From the NCBI GenBank assembly GCA_017501225.1, contig JAFVXH010000015.1:1-64000 (forward strand): 64,000 nt of DNA, given 5' to 3'. The position numbers were made by a program, and so were the translations under genes. Positions 33,857-43,913 of the stretch are shown piece by piece. The notes under the pieces were generated by a model. The model was not told the origin of the DNA, made no database searches, and saw only the letters and a program-made list of their open reading frames with translations. The DNA is from Clostridia bacterium. GTDB lineage: Bacteria > Bacillota > Clostridia > Oscillospirales > CAG-272. Numbering within the stretch: position 1 is the stretch's first letter; every line of letters begins with the position of its first letter.

Positions 33857-36325
33857 TTCCTGCGCGTCGCAGATGCGCAGCGCAATCGCCGAGCAATCGT
33901 CATGGTTTTCAAAGCGCGATGCCTGAAGGCAGATCCGATAGACGATCTCCTCGGGCGACGCGCCTCCCGCACCCGTCAGGTATGTCGTCAGCCACTCGCA
34001 CTCGTCGTCGTTCTGCAGAATCCCGTCGCTCACCATCACCACCGTATCCCCTGCGCGCAGATAGAAGGAGGTCGCGTGCGCATCCAGGTTGCGGATAATA
34101 CCGATGGGAGCGCTGCCCGATTGCAGACGGTGCACCACGCTTCCGCGAATGACGAAGCTGGGAGCGGCGCCGCTTTTGATGAAGGTGCCCTCCGAGGTCA
34201 TCAGATCAAGCTCCAGAAGATCCACCGTTGAGGAGCACTCCCGTAAGGAATCCGCCTCGCGTGAGCGGATCATGTTGTTCAGCATCCGTAAGGAGGTACC
34301 CGCGCGATTGCCCGCGCGAAGCATCTTTTCCAGAAACACCGAGCAAAGCCCCGACGTAAACGCTGCCTCCTTCCCCGCTCCCATTCCGTCACTGATCAAT
34401 GCGTAAAAATAATCCTGTCGGTTGGAAAAGAGATTGAGGCTATCACCGCAGACACCGCCGTCCGCGGATATGCTGTTACGCGCCCCCAGGACCGAGAGCT
34501 TCTTCTTTGCCTGCAAGGACATCACACTCACCTTGCCCTCCACCTCGAACACGGGAGAGCCAAGCTCCAAGCCGCACATCTCACCAAGATCGGAGCGAAG
34601 CGTTTCCAGGCTGATCTTTGCCCCCTCCACGTCAGCCCCCCGAATGACGATCTGCCGACGCCGATTGCCAAACACCGTCACGCTCGACGCAGAGATCCCC
34701 GCATCCGAAAGATAATCGGAAACCTTTTGCGCAAGCTCGGGATCAAAGCGGTATTCCCCGTCGTCCTCCTCCAGGGCGTCGTTGATGATGCTTGCCGCCG
34801 ATTCGTAATCCATGGCAAAGATCTCCGTACGGTTGTTTTTGAGCATCTCTCCCGTCAGCCTTGCGCATTCCTCGTTGATCTCTCCAAGGATGGCATCCAT
34901 GGCATCGCACCGATGCGTGAGCGACTGTGGGATCTGCTCCTCCGTCACCCTCCCGCGGGTGTGGAGCTGGGAAATCAGGGCATTGACCGTGCCAAGCGTC
35001 GCGGAATATTCCAGCCCCCAGCAGACCGATCGGTTCGGGCACTCTGCACAGTGACGATCAAAAACGCCGTCACAGATATGCCGCAGATCCAGCGTTCCGG
35101 GGCGACGGTGGCGGTCACTGAGGTTGTAAAAAACCTCGGAAAGCGAGGTAAACGCCTCGGAAATTCCGCGGAAGCGGTCGGAGGACTCCCGACAGCGCGC
35201 ATTCGCCATACGCGCCTCGTCCGTGTTCGATTCGGTTGCGGCCTCCTCACCAGACTCCTGACTGCCCGACTCCCCGTTTGCCTCCTTGGTCGTATCAAAC
35301 AGCTTTTCAAAGACCGTAAGCAGAGCTCCGCCAAGAAGGCATGCGGGCAGATACAGAAGCAGCGCCAGCGCGCCTTTTGCGTATACCGCCCACAAAAGCA
35401 TAGAGGAAACGGAGAGCAAAAGCCCCGTGCCCCCCTTCCCCTGCTGATACAAAAAGGAGTAGACCAGAGCAGCGATCAAAAAGGCGGGTAAGAGCATGAC
35501 GTCCATCGCAAGTCCGCACAAAACCGAAGCCAGCACCCCTTGCAAAAATCCTCTCCGACGGCATACCAGCAGGGTACAAAATACTCCTAAGATCATGGGG
35601 AGCGGCAAGCCGAGGAAGATGACGTCGCGCGATGCCCAAACGGTCGAGAGGAGCAGCGCCGCCTCGGAGGTCCGCAGAATTGCAGGATGCGTCCGGCGCT
35701 TCTCAAAGGCAACCGAATAGATCAGCACGGCACTCGGTGTGACCGCAACCAGAAAGAGCGTGGCAAACAAATCGTAAAAGAGAAATCCGCCAAGGAACAG
35801 TCTGTAGAGCGAGATGATCATCGAGCAGACCGCGGCAGAAGTCATCCGAAGCGCGACACTCTCGGTAAACAGCGACCGAAACGCCAAAAGGAGCGATTCT
35901 GCCTGCTCCTCCCCCTCCCCCGCCTCGGGATCGGGCGCGTCCGGATCCAGCTTTTTACGTATCCGAAACGGCAGCTTCATCAACGCGTGGGGATTCTCCA
36001 AGATCATACCCGATACCGCGCGCACAAGGGCTGCCGCCACATAGGTACAGATATAGACGGTCGGATCGCTCAGGTTCATCACCGAGGAAACGATCAGACC
36101 GATCAGAACCGATAGCACGTACCGCCCGGAGGAGGCACACAAAAGCCCGAGCCCCAACGGGTAGCTTCCAAACAGCATGTCCGCCTGCCCCATCAGCCAA
36201 CCGATACAGACAAACCCTGCCTGTATGACAAGCTGCGACATTTTTTCGCGCGCGCCCGTTTGCTTTTCCGCCGCGTGCGCCTCTTTTTGGTATGTAATCC
36301 CTTTTTTCGTTACCTTTTCCTGCAT
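33854..36325 (-). CDS. spoIIE: Stage II sporulation protein E (PP2C phosphatase)
   Basis: SpoIIE dephosphorylates the anti-anti-sigma factor SpoIIAA at the polar septum, releasing SigF in the forespore. The 823-residue protein has about ten TM helices in residues 30-345, a central linker with CxxC-type CAECPNRSVC (about 425-435), and a C-terminal PP2C domain (about 600-820) with SDGMGAGKEA, VDLLELDL and MVSDGILQNDD. Length matches Clostridia SpoIIE. GGAAAGGA precedes the ATG at 36325. SpoIIAA/AB/SigF genes are not in the window. Confidence 0.95.
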   Translation of the reverse strand: MQEKVTKKGITYQKEAHAAEKQTGAREKMSQLVIQAGFVCIGWLMGQADMLFGSYPLGLGLLCASSGRYVLSVLIGLIVSSVMNLSDPTVYICTYVAAALVRAVSGMILENPHALMKLPFRIRKKLDPDAPDPEAGEGEEQAESLLLAFRSLFTESVALRMTSAAVCSMIISLYRLFLGGFLFYDLFATLFLVAVTPSAVLIYSVAFEKRRTHPAILRTSEAALLLSTVWASRDVIFLGLPLPMILGVFCTLLVCRRRGFLQGVLASVLCGLAMDVMLLPAFLIAALVYSFLYQQGKGGTGLLLSVSSMLLWAVYAKGALALLLYLPACLLGGALLTVFEKLFDTTKEANGESGSQESGEEAATESNTDEARMANARCRESSDRFRGISEAFTSLSEVFYNLSDRHRRPGTLDLRHICDGVFDRHCAECPNRSVCWGLEYSATLGTVNALISQLHTRGRVTEEQIPQSLTHRCDAMDAILGEINEECARLTGEMLKNNRTEIFAMDYESAASIINDALEEDDGEYRFDPELAQKVSDYLSDAGISASSVTVFGNRRRQIVIRGADVEGAKISLETLRSDLGEMCGLELGSPVFEVEGKVSVMSLQAKKKLSVLGARNSISADGGVCGDSLNLFSNRQDYFYALISDGMGAGKEAAFTSGLCSVFLEKMLRAGNRAGTSLRMLNNMIRSREADSLRECSSTVDLLELDLMTSEGTFIKSGAAPSFVIRGSVVHRLQSGSAPIGIIRNLDAHATSFYLRAGDTVVMVSDGILQNDDECEWLTTYLTGAGGASPEEIVYRICLQASRFENHDDCSAIALRICDAQE

Positions 36326-36565
36326 GACCGTGTCCTTTCCGTTTGCAAAATTCAGATTCCGCTTTCTTTTTTTGTATTCCTACACTATTTTACTATTTTT
36401 TGCGTGCGGAATCGGTCGAAAGGAATGCGGCACATTCTGTGCTTTTTTTGCACAAAAGCGAAAAAAAGAGCAAAGGAAGGATATCGGGATCGTTCCGTCG
36501 CAAAAAGCTTGGCATTTTTTTGCGAGCAAAGACGAAACAAAAAAGGAATTGTCGCACGAAAGTTG
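36326..36565. other. Upstream region of spoIIE, no gene seen
   Basis: About 240 bp rich in A/T runs. One near match to a Spo0A box (GGTCGAA at 36414-36420, 6 of 7 bases of TGTCGAA) and a TAAAAT on the minus strand fit a Spo0A-controlled spoIIE promoter, but no good -35 box is seen. A small hairpin (TGTGC / GCACA) is also present. Confidence 0.35.
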
Positions 36566-36604
36566 AAAAAAAGAAAGCATCGGCAAGCTATTTGCCGATG
36601 CTTT
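36566..36604 (-). terminator. Rho-independent terminator of the Mrp gene
   Basis: Stem AAGCATCGGCAA (36575-36586) / TTGCCGATGCTT (36591-36602). On the minus strand it is followed by CTTTTTTT. Confidence 0.75.
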
Positions 36605-36627
36605 TTGATTCTTGTGTTCGGACCGTA

Positions 36628-37464
36628 TTACTTCGCAAGTCCCAGCTTTGCGAGAATCGTCTTGACTGCCCCGTCAAGATAGTCGTTCTCCATCAGCTCC
36701 AGCATGCCTCTGTCAACCAGAGCGGAAAGCTTGGGATCCATGGGAAGACGCGCCAGAAGATCATAGCCGAACTTTTCTGCCACCTCGTCGATATGGCTCT
36801 CGCCAAAGACACGGATCTCCTTGCCGCAATCGGGGCACTTGACGTAGCTCATGTTCTCGACAAGTCCCAGTACGGGTACGTTCATCATATCCGCCATGTT
36901 TGCCGCCTTGCTGACGATCATGGAAACCAGATCCTGCGGGCTGGAAACGATTACGATGCCATCCAGAGGAAGGGACTGGAATACCGTAAGCGGCACGTCA
37001 CCCGTTCCGGGAGGGCAATCCACCAAAAGCACGTCCACGTTCCAGATGGTATCCTTCCAGAACTGCTGTACGGCACCTGCAATCATCGCGCCTCTCCAAA
37101 CCACGGGCTTTTTCTCATCTCCCAGGAGAAGGTTGACGGACATGACGTCAATACCGGTTGTGGTGGAGGGTGGGATCATACCGTTGTCGTCACCGAATAC
37201 CTCGACGTTGTGCATGCCGAAGGTCTTGGGGATCGAGGGTCCCGTGACGTCGGCATCCAGAATTCCGACCTTCAGGCCTTCACGCTGCAAAAGCACTGCG
37301 AGCATGGAGGTTACAAGGGATTTACCGACGCCGCCCTTACCGCTGACAACGCCGATGATATGCTTGACTTCACTCAGCGCATTTGCGGGGATGAGCAAGC
37401 TTTCCTGTTCTCTCGACGAGCAATTCGCCGAGCAGGTAGAGCAATTATGTGTGCATTCTGACAT
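36628..37464 (-). CDS. Mrp/NBP35 family Fe-S cluster carrier ATPase
   Basis: The 278-residue P-loop ATPase belongs to the Mrp/ApbC/NBP35 family that carries and delivers Fe-S clusters. Walker A is GKGGVGKS, switch motifs LDADVTGPS and DCPPGTGD follow, and the C-terminal C-P-D-C pair can hold a bridging cluster. It also has an N-terminal Cys group C4-x3-C8-x2-C11-x3-C15, similar in kind to the extra ferredoxin-like motif of NBP35. GAGGT precedes the ATG at 37464. It follows the pyrophosphatase gene with a 118-bp gap. Confidence 0.9.
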   Translation of the reverse strand: MSECTHNCSTCSANCSSREQESLLIPANALSEVKHIIGVVSGKGGVGKSLVTSMLAVLLQREGLKVGILDADVTGPSIPKTFGMHNVEVFGDDNGMIPPSTTTGIDVMSVNLLLGDEKKPVVWRGAMIAGAVQQFWKDTIWNVDVLLVDCPPGTGDVPLTVFQSLPLDGIVIVSSPQDLVSMIVSKAANMADMMNVPVLGLVENMSYVKCPDCGKEIRVFGESHIDEVAEKFGYDLLARLPMDPKLSALVDRGMLELMENDYLDGAVKTILAKLGLAK

Positions 37465-37582
37465 TTGTAAAACCTCACTTTTATCACTTTGAAATCCTAT
37501 CTCCGTTATTATACACCCATCGGGCGCAGAATACAAGGGATTTTCTCTTTTTTTTATCGAGGAAATGGGAAAATATTCCCGC

Positions 37583-37984
37583 TCACGGGGAAATATCCGC
37601 ATCCGAAAGAGCCTGCACCCACGAGTCGTGATGCTGCTCCTGAAAGCGGACAGCCTCCTCCATCTCCCTTTGCGTAAAGCGCATGCCGACGGGGGCGCCG
37701 ATCAGCTTGTCCTCCACGTCGTCGCGTCGCCAGACGGCACCGATGATCTCGACGTCGTATTCCCGCACGGGTGTGGAAACGCCCAAAAGATACACGTCCA
37801 GCTCCTCGGCATCACCTCCAAGGACTCCGGGGATATAGCCGTAGTTGATGGGATAGACCAGATCGTACTTGCTTTTATGATGCACGTATCCCACGGGACG
37901 GTCGATCTTGATATGGACCTTCTGTCCAAGATAGCGTTCGATCAGGGCTTTTCGTTCCTCCGCGCTCAGATAGGGCTTTTTCAT
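37583..37984 (-). CDS. Inorganic pyrophosphatase (family I type, short)
   Basis: The 133-residue protein has YPINYGYIPG and GDAEELDVYLLG, which carry the Tyr/Asp residues of family I soluble pyrophosphatases that hydrolyse PPi. It is shorter than E. coli Ppa (175), as in several small Clostridia homologues, so some loops are missing and activity is assumed. AAGGAGG precedes the ATG at 37984. It has its own promoter. Confidence 0.8.
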   Translation of the reverse strand: MKKPYLSAEERKALIERYLGQKVHIKIDRPVGYVHHKSKYDLVYPINYGYIPGVLGGDAEELDVYLLGVSTPVREYDVEIIGAVWRRDDVEDKLIGAPVGMRFTQREMEEAVRFQEQHHDSWVQALSDADISP

Positions 37985-38037
37985 CCTGACATCCTCCTTA
38001 CAATCCAAAAAACGGCGCTGTGCTCCATACCCGATTT

Positions 38038-38066
38038 ATTGTATCACACAAAGGCGCAAAATGCAA
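38038..38066 (-). promoter_or_regulatory. SigA-type promoter for the pyrophosphatase gene
   Basis: TTGCAT (38066-38061), 17 bp, TACAAT (38043-38038) on the minus strand. Confidence 0.5.
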
Positions 38067-38118
38067 TAGCGGATTTTCTCTCAAAAAGTGAAAAAAGACA
38101 AAAAAATGCAATTAGTGC

Positions 38119-38147
38119 TTGCATTTTATCCGGAATCGCGGTATAAT
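38119..38147 (+). promoter_or_regulatory. SigA-type promoter for the gpmI operon
   Basis: TTGCAT (38119-38124), 17 bp, TATAAT (38142-38147), about 80 bp before gpmI. Confidence 0.65.
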
Positions 38148-38229
38148 AGTATTTGTATAATTATGCTCTTACAGCGCGCGGTCGCGTGCCGTAAGAGAAA
38201 AAGAAAATATTCGCCACAGGAGAACAAAA

Positions 38230-39885
38230 ATGAGCAAAACACTGAACAAACTCAACAGCTTTGGCGGCGTCAAGGGTCCCGTTCTGACCATCGTCATGGA
38301 CGGCGTCGGTCTTGCGCCCGATACCGCAGGAAACGCAGTCAAGAGCGCCTATACCCCCAATCTTGACGCCTTGCTTGCCAACTACCCCACCGTAAGCCTG
38401 AAGGCACACGGAACGGCAGTAGGACTTCCCACCGACGACGATATGGGTAACAGCGAGGTCGGTCACAACGCGCTGGGCGCAGGTCAGGTCTTCGCACAGG
38501 GCGCAAAGCTGGTATCCGCATCCATCGAAAGCGGAAAAATGTTCGCGTCCGCCGCTTGGCGCGAGATCGCCGAGAACGTGCTGAATCACAGCTCCACTCT
38601 GCACTTTTTGGGGCTTTTCTCCGACGGAAACGTCCACTCTCACATTGACCATCTCAAGGCAATGCTGATTCAGGCTAAGAAGGAGGGCATCCGCCGTGTC
38701 CGCGTTCACATCCTGCTCGACGGTCGCGACGTAGGAGAAACCTCCGCGCTTGATTATATCAATCCCTTTGAGGACTTCCTTGCAGGTCTTCGCGATTCCG
38801 AGTTTGATGCCCGCATCGCGTCGGGCGGCGGACGCATGAACATCACCATGGACCGCTATGAGGCGAACTGGGCGATGGTGGAGCGTGGTTGGAAGACGCA
38901 CGTCTTGGGTGAGGGCAGACAGTTTGCAAGCGCTGCAGAGGCCGTTACCGCTTACCGCACCGAGCTCGGTGTGATCGACCAGGATCTTCCCGCATTCGTC
39001 ATTGCCGAGAACGGCACTCCCGTGGGTACGGTTGAGGACGGCGACAGCGTGATCTTCTTCAACTTCCGCGGTGACCGCTCCATCGAGATTTCCCGCACCT
39101 TTGAGGCGGGCGAGGACTTTGACAAGTTCGACCGCGTACGCGTGCCCTCCGTGGTCTTTGCCGGCATGCTGGAATATGACGGAGATCTGCACATTCCCTC
39201 AAGATACCTGGTTTCTCCCCCCGAGATCACCAATACCATGAGCGAATATCTCGCCAACACGGGCATTCCCGTGCTTGCCATCTCCGAAACGCAGAAGTAC
39301 GGACACGTGACCTACTTCTGGAACGGAAACAAATCCGGAAAGTTCAGCGAGGAGCTCGAAACCTATATCGAGATCCCCTCGGACGTCGTTCCCTTTGAGC
39401 AACGCCCCTGGATGAAGTGCGCGGAGATCACCGATACCCTGATCGACTGCCTGCAATCCGGAAAGTACCGCTATCTGCGCGTCAACTTCCCCAACGGCGA
39501 CATGGTCGGACACACCGGCTCTTTGGCGGCAACCCGTTGCTCCATGGAGGCACTGGATCTCCAGCTTGGCAGAATCCTTCCCGTCGTGGATGCGCTCGGC
39601 GGTGTCGCGCTGATCACGGCGGACCACGGAAATGCGGACGAGATGTACGAAACCGATAAGAAGGGACAGCCCAAGCAGGATAAGGAGGGCAACTATAAGG
39701 CAAAAACCAGCCACACCCTCAACCCCGTTCCCTGCATCATCTACGACAACACCGAGGCAAAGAGCTTCTACTCGGTCAAGACGGGCGAGCAGTTCGGACT
39801 TTCCAACGTCGCGGCTACCACCGTCAACCTTCTGGGCTACGAGGCGCCCGATATGTGGGATGCCTCCATCATTGAGGTAGAGTAA
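38230..39885 (+). CDS. gpmI: 2,3-bisphosphoglycerate-independent phosphoglycerate mutase
   Basis: This glycolytic enzyme interconverts 3- and 2-phosphoglycerate through a phosphoserine on S75 (DMGNSEVGH), with D24 (MDGVG) and C-terminal TADHGNAD as Mn/Zn ligands, plus DGRDVGETS and RYEANWAMV. The 551 residues are close to the usual 510-550. GGAGA precedes the ATG at 38230. It heads a rightward run with uracil-DNA glycosylase, an AEC transporter and holA. Confidence 0.96.
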   Translation: MSKTLNKLNSFGGVKGPVLTIVMDGVGLAPDTAGNAVKSAYTPNLDALLANYPTVSLKAHGTAVGLPTDDDMGNSEVGHNALGAGQVFAQGAKLVSASIESGKMFASAAWREIAENVLNHSSTLHFLGLFSDGNVHSHIDHLKAMLIQAKKEGIRRVRVHILLDGRDVGETSALDYINPFEDFLAGLRDSEFDARIASGGGRMNITMDRYEANWAMVERGWKTHVLGEGRQFASAAEAVTAYRTELGVIDQDLPAFVIAENGTPVGTVEDGDSVIFFNFRGDRSIEISRTFEAGEDFDKFDRVRVPSVVFAGMLEYDGDLHIPSRYLVSPPEITNTMSEYLANTGIPVLAISETQKYGHVTYFWNGNKSGKFSEELETYIEIPSDVVPFEQRPWMKCAEITDTLIDCLQSGKYRYLRVNFPNGDMVGHTGSLAATRCSMEALDLQLGRILPVVDALGGVALITADHGNADEMYETDKKGQPKQDKEGNYKAKTSHTLNPVPCIIYDNTEAKSFYSVKTGEQFGLSNVAATTVNLLGYEAPDMWDASIIEVE

Positions 39886-39921
39886 TTCTCATTTTGTAAG
39901 TCAACGAAAGGAACCCGTATC

Positions 39922-40494
39922 ATGGAAGATACCCTCCAATCCTTGAAGGAACGCTGCACCTCCTGCCAGAGGTGCGCCTTGGGCGCGACGCGTACCAACA
40001 TCGTCTTCGGCGTCGGAAGTGAGAACGCCGATCTGATGTTCGTGGGCGAAGCCCCGGGCGAGCAGGAGGATCTGACGGGCACGCCCTTTGTCGGGCGCGC
40101 CGGTCAGCTCCTGGATAAATTCCTCTTTGCCGTGGATATTCCACGCGAGGAGGTTTACATCGCAAACATTCTCAAATGCCGTCCGCCCAAGAACCGCGAT
40201 CCCTTACCCGCGGAGGAGGACCTGTGCATCGAGTATCTGCGTGAGCAGGTGCGTCTGATCCGTCCCAAAATGATCGTTTGCCTTGGCAGAATTTCCGCCA
40301 TGCGCCTGATCCGCGAGGATTTTAAGATCACCAAGGAGCACGGCACCTTCTTCCAGAAGGGCAACTGCCTGATCACGGCGGTCTATCACCCCGCAGCCCT
40401 TTTGCGCGATCCCCGCAAAAAAGAGGATATGCTGCGTGATATGAAGCGCATCAAGGAAAAGCTGGATGAGCTGAAGGGTCAGGACGCAACATGA
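39922..40494 (+). CDS. Type 4 uracil-DNA glycosylase (Fe-S)
   Basis: The 190-residue enzyme removes uracil from DNA. Cluster ligands match family 4: C15-x2-C18, C86 and C102. Motif GEAPGEQED is the catalytic loop, [12 protein letters not shown] follows and the leucine-loop motif is [16 protein letters not shown] precedes the ATG at 39922. Its stop overlaps the AEC transporter start by four bases (ATGA). Confidence 0.93.
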   Translation: MEDTLQSLKERCTSCQRCALGATRTNIVFGVGSENADLMFVGEAPGEQEDLTGTPFVGRAGQLLDKFLFAVDIPREEVYIANILKCRPPKNRDPLPAEEDLCIEYLREQVRLIRPKMIVCLGRISAMRLIREDFKITKEHGTFFQKGNCLITAVYHPAALLRDPRKKEDMLRDMKRIKEKLDELKGQDAT

Positions 40495-41438
40495 GCTTTA
40501 TCCCTCAGCTTCTCTCCACCGTAGCGGTTCTGGCACTTCTGCTTGCCTGCGGATACTATTGCCGAAAAAAGGGGATCATCGATACCGTAGGCTCAAAGCG
40601 GCTTTCCTCCCTGATCCTTTCCGTCGGACAACCGATGATGATCATTTCGGCGTTCTGCAAGGCGGAGTATTCCAAGGAAAATCTTACGATCGCGTGGCAG
40701 GTCACGCTGATCGGCTTTGCAATGCATGCGCTGATCGCTCTGGTTGCCTATTTCATCTGCCGAAGGACGCGAACCGATCAAGGCAAGATCTTCGAATTTT
40801 CGCTGGTACTTGCCAACTGCGGATTTTTGGGCTTCCCCATTCTGGACGCCGTCTTAGGGCAGGGGCGCGGAAGCTTTGTGGGCGTCTTTTACGTCATCAG
40901 CTTCAACGTCTGTCTGTGGACCTGGGGAATGAAGATCTTAGGGCGCGGCCGTGACGATATCAAGCTGACGCCAAAAAAGATCTTCCTCAATTACGGCACG
41001 GTCCCATGTGCCATCGGTATCGTGATCTATTTGTGCAAGCCCTTTTTCACGCTTCCCGAATTTCTGACGAGATTCTGTTCCTATCTTGGCGACCTCTGCG
41101 TCCCCATCTCGGTGTTACTCACGGGCGCGTTGCTTGCCACTATGACACTTTCGGATACCCTCAAAAACAAAACAATTTATCTGCATAGTCTACTGAAGCT
41201 TTTGGTCTTCCCCATCGTAGCGTGCATCCTGGTGAAGCTGATCGGCTTTCGTTCGGACTATATCCTGACGGTCACGGCGATGGTAGGCGTTCCGAGCGCC
41301 GCGGTTGCGACAATGGTCGCAGAGCTTTATGACATCGAGCCGGGATACGCCTCACAGCTCGTGGGCGTGACCTCGCTTCTGTCGATCGTAAGCCTTCCCC
41401 TGGTGATGGGCTTTGCGAGCTGGATCATCACGCTCTGA
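40491..41438 (+). CDS. AEC (auxin efflux carrier) family transporter
   Basis: The 315-residue protein has about ten TM helices in two halves, with the family features ANCGFLGFPIL and a C-terminal GVPSAAVATMVAE segment. Bacterial AEC proteins are permeases for malate, malonate and other weak acids; the substrate here is unknown. The gene overlaps the glycosylase gene by four bases and lies 39 bp before holA. Its link with repair and replication genes looks like simple co-transcription. Confidence 0.9.
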   Translation: MSFIPQLLSTVAVLALLLACGYYCRKKGIIDTVGSKRLSSLILSVGQPMMIISAFCKAEYSKENLTIAWQVTLIGFAMHALIALVAYFICRRTRTDQGKIFEFSLVLANCGFLGFPILDAVLGQGRGSFVGVFYVISFNVCLWTWGMKILGRGRDDIKLTPKKIFLNYGTVPCAIGIVIYLCKPFFTLPEFLTRFCSYLGDLCVPISVLLTGALLATMTLSDTLKNKTIYLHSLLKLLVFPIVACILVKLIGFRSDYILTVTAMVGVPSAAVATMVAELYDIEPGYASQLVGVTSLLSIVSLPLVMGFASWIITL

Positions 41439-41477
41439 CACACCGACAGACTCATATAACAGAAAGGAGAACCCGAT

Positions 41478-42518
41478 ATGGCCATCATCAAGGAAGCGGA
41501 TTTCCGCAAAGAGATCAAATCCAATCCCGCGTCGGGCTATCTCTTTTTCGGCGAGGAGGATTACCTGAAAGCCTTTGCGATGCAAACGGCAAAGGCGGCT
41601 CTTTGCGCGGATGAATCCCTTGCGGTCTTCAACGAATTGCGCATTGAGGGCTTGGATTTCTCTCCGCAAAAGCTGCAGGAGGCGCTGATGCCTCTGCCTA
41701 TGATGCAGGATCGCAAGCTGATCACCGTCCGCGGTCTGAGCTTTACCTCTATGCGAGGCGATGAGGTGGACGCGATCTGCGAGGTGCTTGCCACCTTATC
41801 CGAATACGACTACAACACGGTCATTTTCAACGTCCCCGACGGGGGCTTTGACCCGGGATATCTGCCAAAGCGCCCCTCCCAGACCTATACCAAGCTTTCG
41901 GAATTTTTAACGCCGGTAGAGTTTGAGCGTTGCACCACCGCAAAGCTCACTTCCTGGGTACAAAAGCATTTTGCGCACAACGGCATTACGGCTTCCCCTG
42001 ATTTTTGCCGTACGATGACCGAATATTGCGGACACAGCATGTACGTGCTTGCGAGTGAGATCGATAAGCTTTCCTTTTATCTTTTGTACCACCAGAGGAC
42101 CGAGCCTACGGTGCAGGATATGCACACCGCTTGCATTCCCGCAACGGAATACGACGCCTTCGCCTTTGCCAATGCCGTGATGGAGGGCAAGAGTGACACA
42201 GCGCTTGCGATCCTTGCCGATTACAAGCGTCGGCGTATGGATCCCATCATCGTTTTGGGTGAGGTAAACCGCGTCATCTGCGAGATGGCATCGGTGGCAG
42301 CTCTTTCCCGTCAAGGACTTGCTGCCTATGAGATCGCCGGCGTCCTGAAGCTGCACGAGTTCCGCGTAGGGCTCTATCAAAAGAGTCTGCGCGCATCAAG
42401 ACCTAATCGCATCGAGCGCACGCTGCAGGCATGCAGAGATGCAGATGCGTCCGCCAAGCAGACCTATCTGCTGGGCAATTCCTACGCTTCCCTTGAGCGC
42501 TTGATCTGTGTACTGTAA
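41478..42518 (+). CDS. holA: DNA polymerase III subunit delta
   Basis: HolA (delta) opens the beta clamp within the clamp loader. The 346-residue protein begins with YLFFGEEDYLKAFAM, the usual Walker-A-like start of the family without a functional ATP site, and has the three-domain AAA-like plus C-terminal collar layout, including a conserved F-A-F-A-N-A-V helix. AAAGGAGA precedes the ATG at 41478. It is the last gene of the gpmI run. A complex hairpin element starts eight bases after its stop. Confidence 0.93.
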   Translation: MAIIKEADFRKEIKSNPASGYLFFGEEDYLKAFAMQTAKAALCADESLAVFNELRIEGLDFSPQKLQEALMPLPMMQDRKLITVRGLSFTSMRGDEVDAICEVLATLSEYDYNTVIFNVPDGGFDPGYLPKRPSQTYTKLSEFLTPVEFERCTTAKLTSWVQKHFAHNGITASPDFCRTMTEYCGHSMYVLASEIDKLSFYLLYHQRTEPTVQDMHTACIPATEYDAFAFANAVMEGKSDTALAILADYKRRRMDPIIVLGEVNRVICEMASVAALSRQGLAAYEIAGVLKLHEFRVGLYQKSLRASRPNRIERTLQACRDADASAKQTYLLGNSYASLERLICVL

Positions 42519-42526
42519 GACGATCG

Positions 42527-42905
42527 AAAACGGCAGGTGCCAAATGGGTGATGCTCTTAACGGAGAATTTGAATGAGGGTATGGGCAAGACCCTACGCAT
42601 TTGTTAAACAAATGCGAAACTTGCGATAAATAACAAAGAGAGAACAAAATGGAAACCCATTCTGTTCTCTCTTTTTCTGCTTTCTGATGAAATCGTGTCA
42701 AGCCACGATGAAATCTTCACTTCGTTCAGATGAAATCCAAGGTTGCCGCCTTGGATGAAATCAAATCCGTCTTCCTTCTCCCTGCGAAGCAGGATTTCAT
42801 CGCGTAAGCGATTTCCCCCACCGCAGGTGGATTTCATCCGTCGAAGACGGATTTGACTGCGTGATTGTCCGTTAAGGACATCACGCAAAAGGCACCTGCC
42901 GTTTT
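42527..42905. repeat. Multi-hairpin element with 15-bp terminal inverted repeats (MITE-like)
   Basis: A perfect 15-bp inverted repeat (AAAACGGCAGGTGCC at 42527-42541, complement at 42891-42905) encloses a chain of hairpins: GCATTTG/CAAATGC, AGAGAGAAC/GTTCTCTCT, CGTG/CACG, CCAAGG/CCTTGG, CCTGC/GCAGG, TCGC/GCGA, CCACC/GGTGG, CCGTC/GACGG and a long GCGTGAT...ATCACGC stem. The nonamer GATGAAATC recurs between hairpins on the left and its complement GATTTCATC on the right, so the whole also folds as one nested palindrome. There is no convincing protein. It fits a miniature, non-autonomous mobile element or a structured RNA family and may also terminate holA. Confidence 0.75.
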
Positions 42906-42920
42906 TTTAATTGCATTTTG

Positions 42921-43868
42921 TCAGTTGCACTCCGCAACAAGCGGGCCCTCCAGCTCCTTGAGATAGAAGAGCTTGCCGGGCAGCGTGGGAATAAAGGTGG
43001 AGGTGATCCACGGGGTCGGTCCGTAGCGAAGCGTGGTCCAGAAGCTCATGCCCTGCCACTGCATACCTCTGCCGAATGCGCCGTCACAGCCGCCGACGGC
43101 GTAATCCGCCTGCAAAAACAGACCGGGACCGATGGTGTTGGCGCGGCAAGGAACCAGCGTTGTGCGGGATTTGAAGCTGGTAATGGCGTTTTGCTCGATG
43201 GTCAAAGGATGGAGCTTTGCACCGATGCGGTAGCACTGCTGCTTCCACTCCTCAACGCTCTCAAACTCCTCTGCAAAGTGGGGCTCCCAGAACGCGATAT
43301 GGCAAACGCGTCCGATGCCGTACACCAGAACAAGCTTGACGCCCTCTTTTTTGAGTGCGGCGATCTTTTCGGGATAGGTCGGCAGATTTTCCTTGGTGGC
43401 AAAGTTGCGCTGTGTCGCGGGGATCGTCAATTCTCCAAGCGGATCGAAGAACGCCTGACACATCGCGTTCTGGAATGCCGCGGGATCGTTTGCGGGCAGC
43501 GTATTGCCCTCCGCGTCGCTCCACTCATCCATATTGAAGGTATAAACGTGCTCACAGGATACTCCCCAAGCCTTGAGGAAATAAACCGCCCAGCGGTACA
43601 TCCCCATAGGTCCTACGGGCAGGATGAAGGCGATCTTGCGTCCCTCGTCCTTTGCCTTTTTGATCTCGATGGCGATCTCGTGTCCCATATAAGTATCAAA
43701 TGCTTCCAGGCTCTCACAGCGTACGGGAGTGAAGTCCTTGTTCCAGAACTCCTGGCGCTCCTCTACCTTGTTTTCGGGAGAGCAGCACCGATCGATGCGC
43801 TCCATATCCCATCCCTTGGGGAAAAAGTTTTCAAGCAACGAGCCCTTGACTGTACTGTTAAAATCCAT
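42921..43868 (-). CDS. NagB-like glucosamine-6-phosphate deaminase/isomerase family protein
   Basis: The 315-residue protein resembles the NagB/6-phosphogluconolactonase superfamily: [11 protein letters not shown] (a D-E-W/Y motif near the active site), [19 protein letters not shown] in the position of the G-I-G-x-D/N-G-H loop, and a conserved C-terminal Thr-rich region. The usual NagB loop GIGxDGHIAFNEP is altered ([11 protein letters not shown]). Together with the PfkB kinase and PIG-L deacetylase upstream it suggests amino-sugar breakdown. AAAGGAG precedes the ATG at 43868. It is the last gene of the cassette. Confidence 0.8.
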   Translation of the reverse strand: MDFNSTVKGSLLENFFPKGWDMERIDRCCSPENKVEERQEFWNKDFTPVRCESLEAFDTYMGHEIAIEIKKAKDEGRKIAFILPVGPMGMYRWAVYFLKAWGVSCEHVYTFNMDEWSDAEGNTLPANDPAAFQNAMCQAFFDPLGELTIPATQRNFATKENLPTYPEKIAALKKEGVKLVLVYGIGRVCHIAFWEPHFAEEFESVEEWKQQCYRIGAKLHPLTIEQNAITSFKSRTTLVPCRANTIGPGLFLQADYAVGGCDGAFGRGMQWQGMSFWTTLRYGPTPWITSTFIPTLPGKLFYLKELEGPLVAECN

Positions 43869-43913
43869 AACGACTCCTTTTTACGTTTGTTTTAATATTG
43901 AAATAAAGCTTGA

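Noticed and set aside
42604..42888. 94-codon minus-strand ORF in the hairpin element
   Set aside because: It is produced by the hairpin chain itself and lacks a ribosome binding site; the structure explains the sequence better than a protein does.
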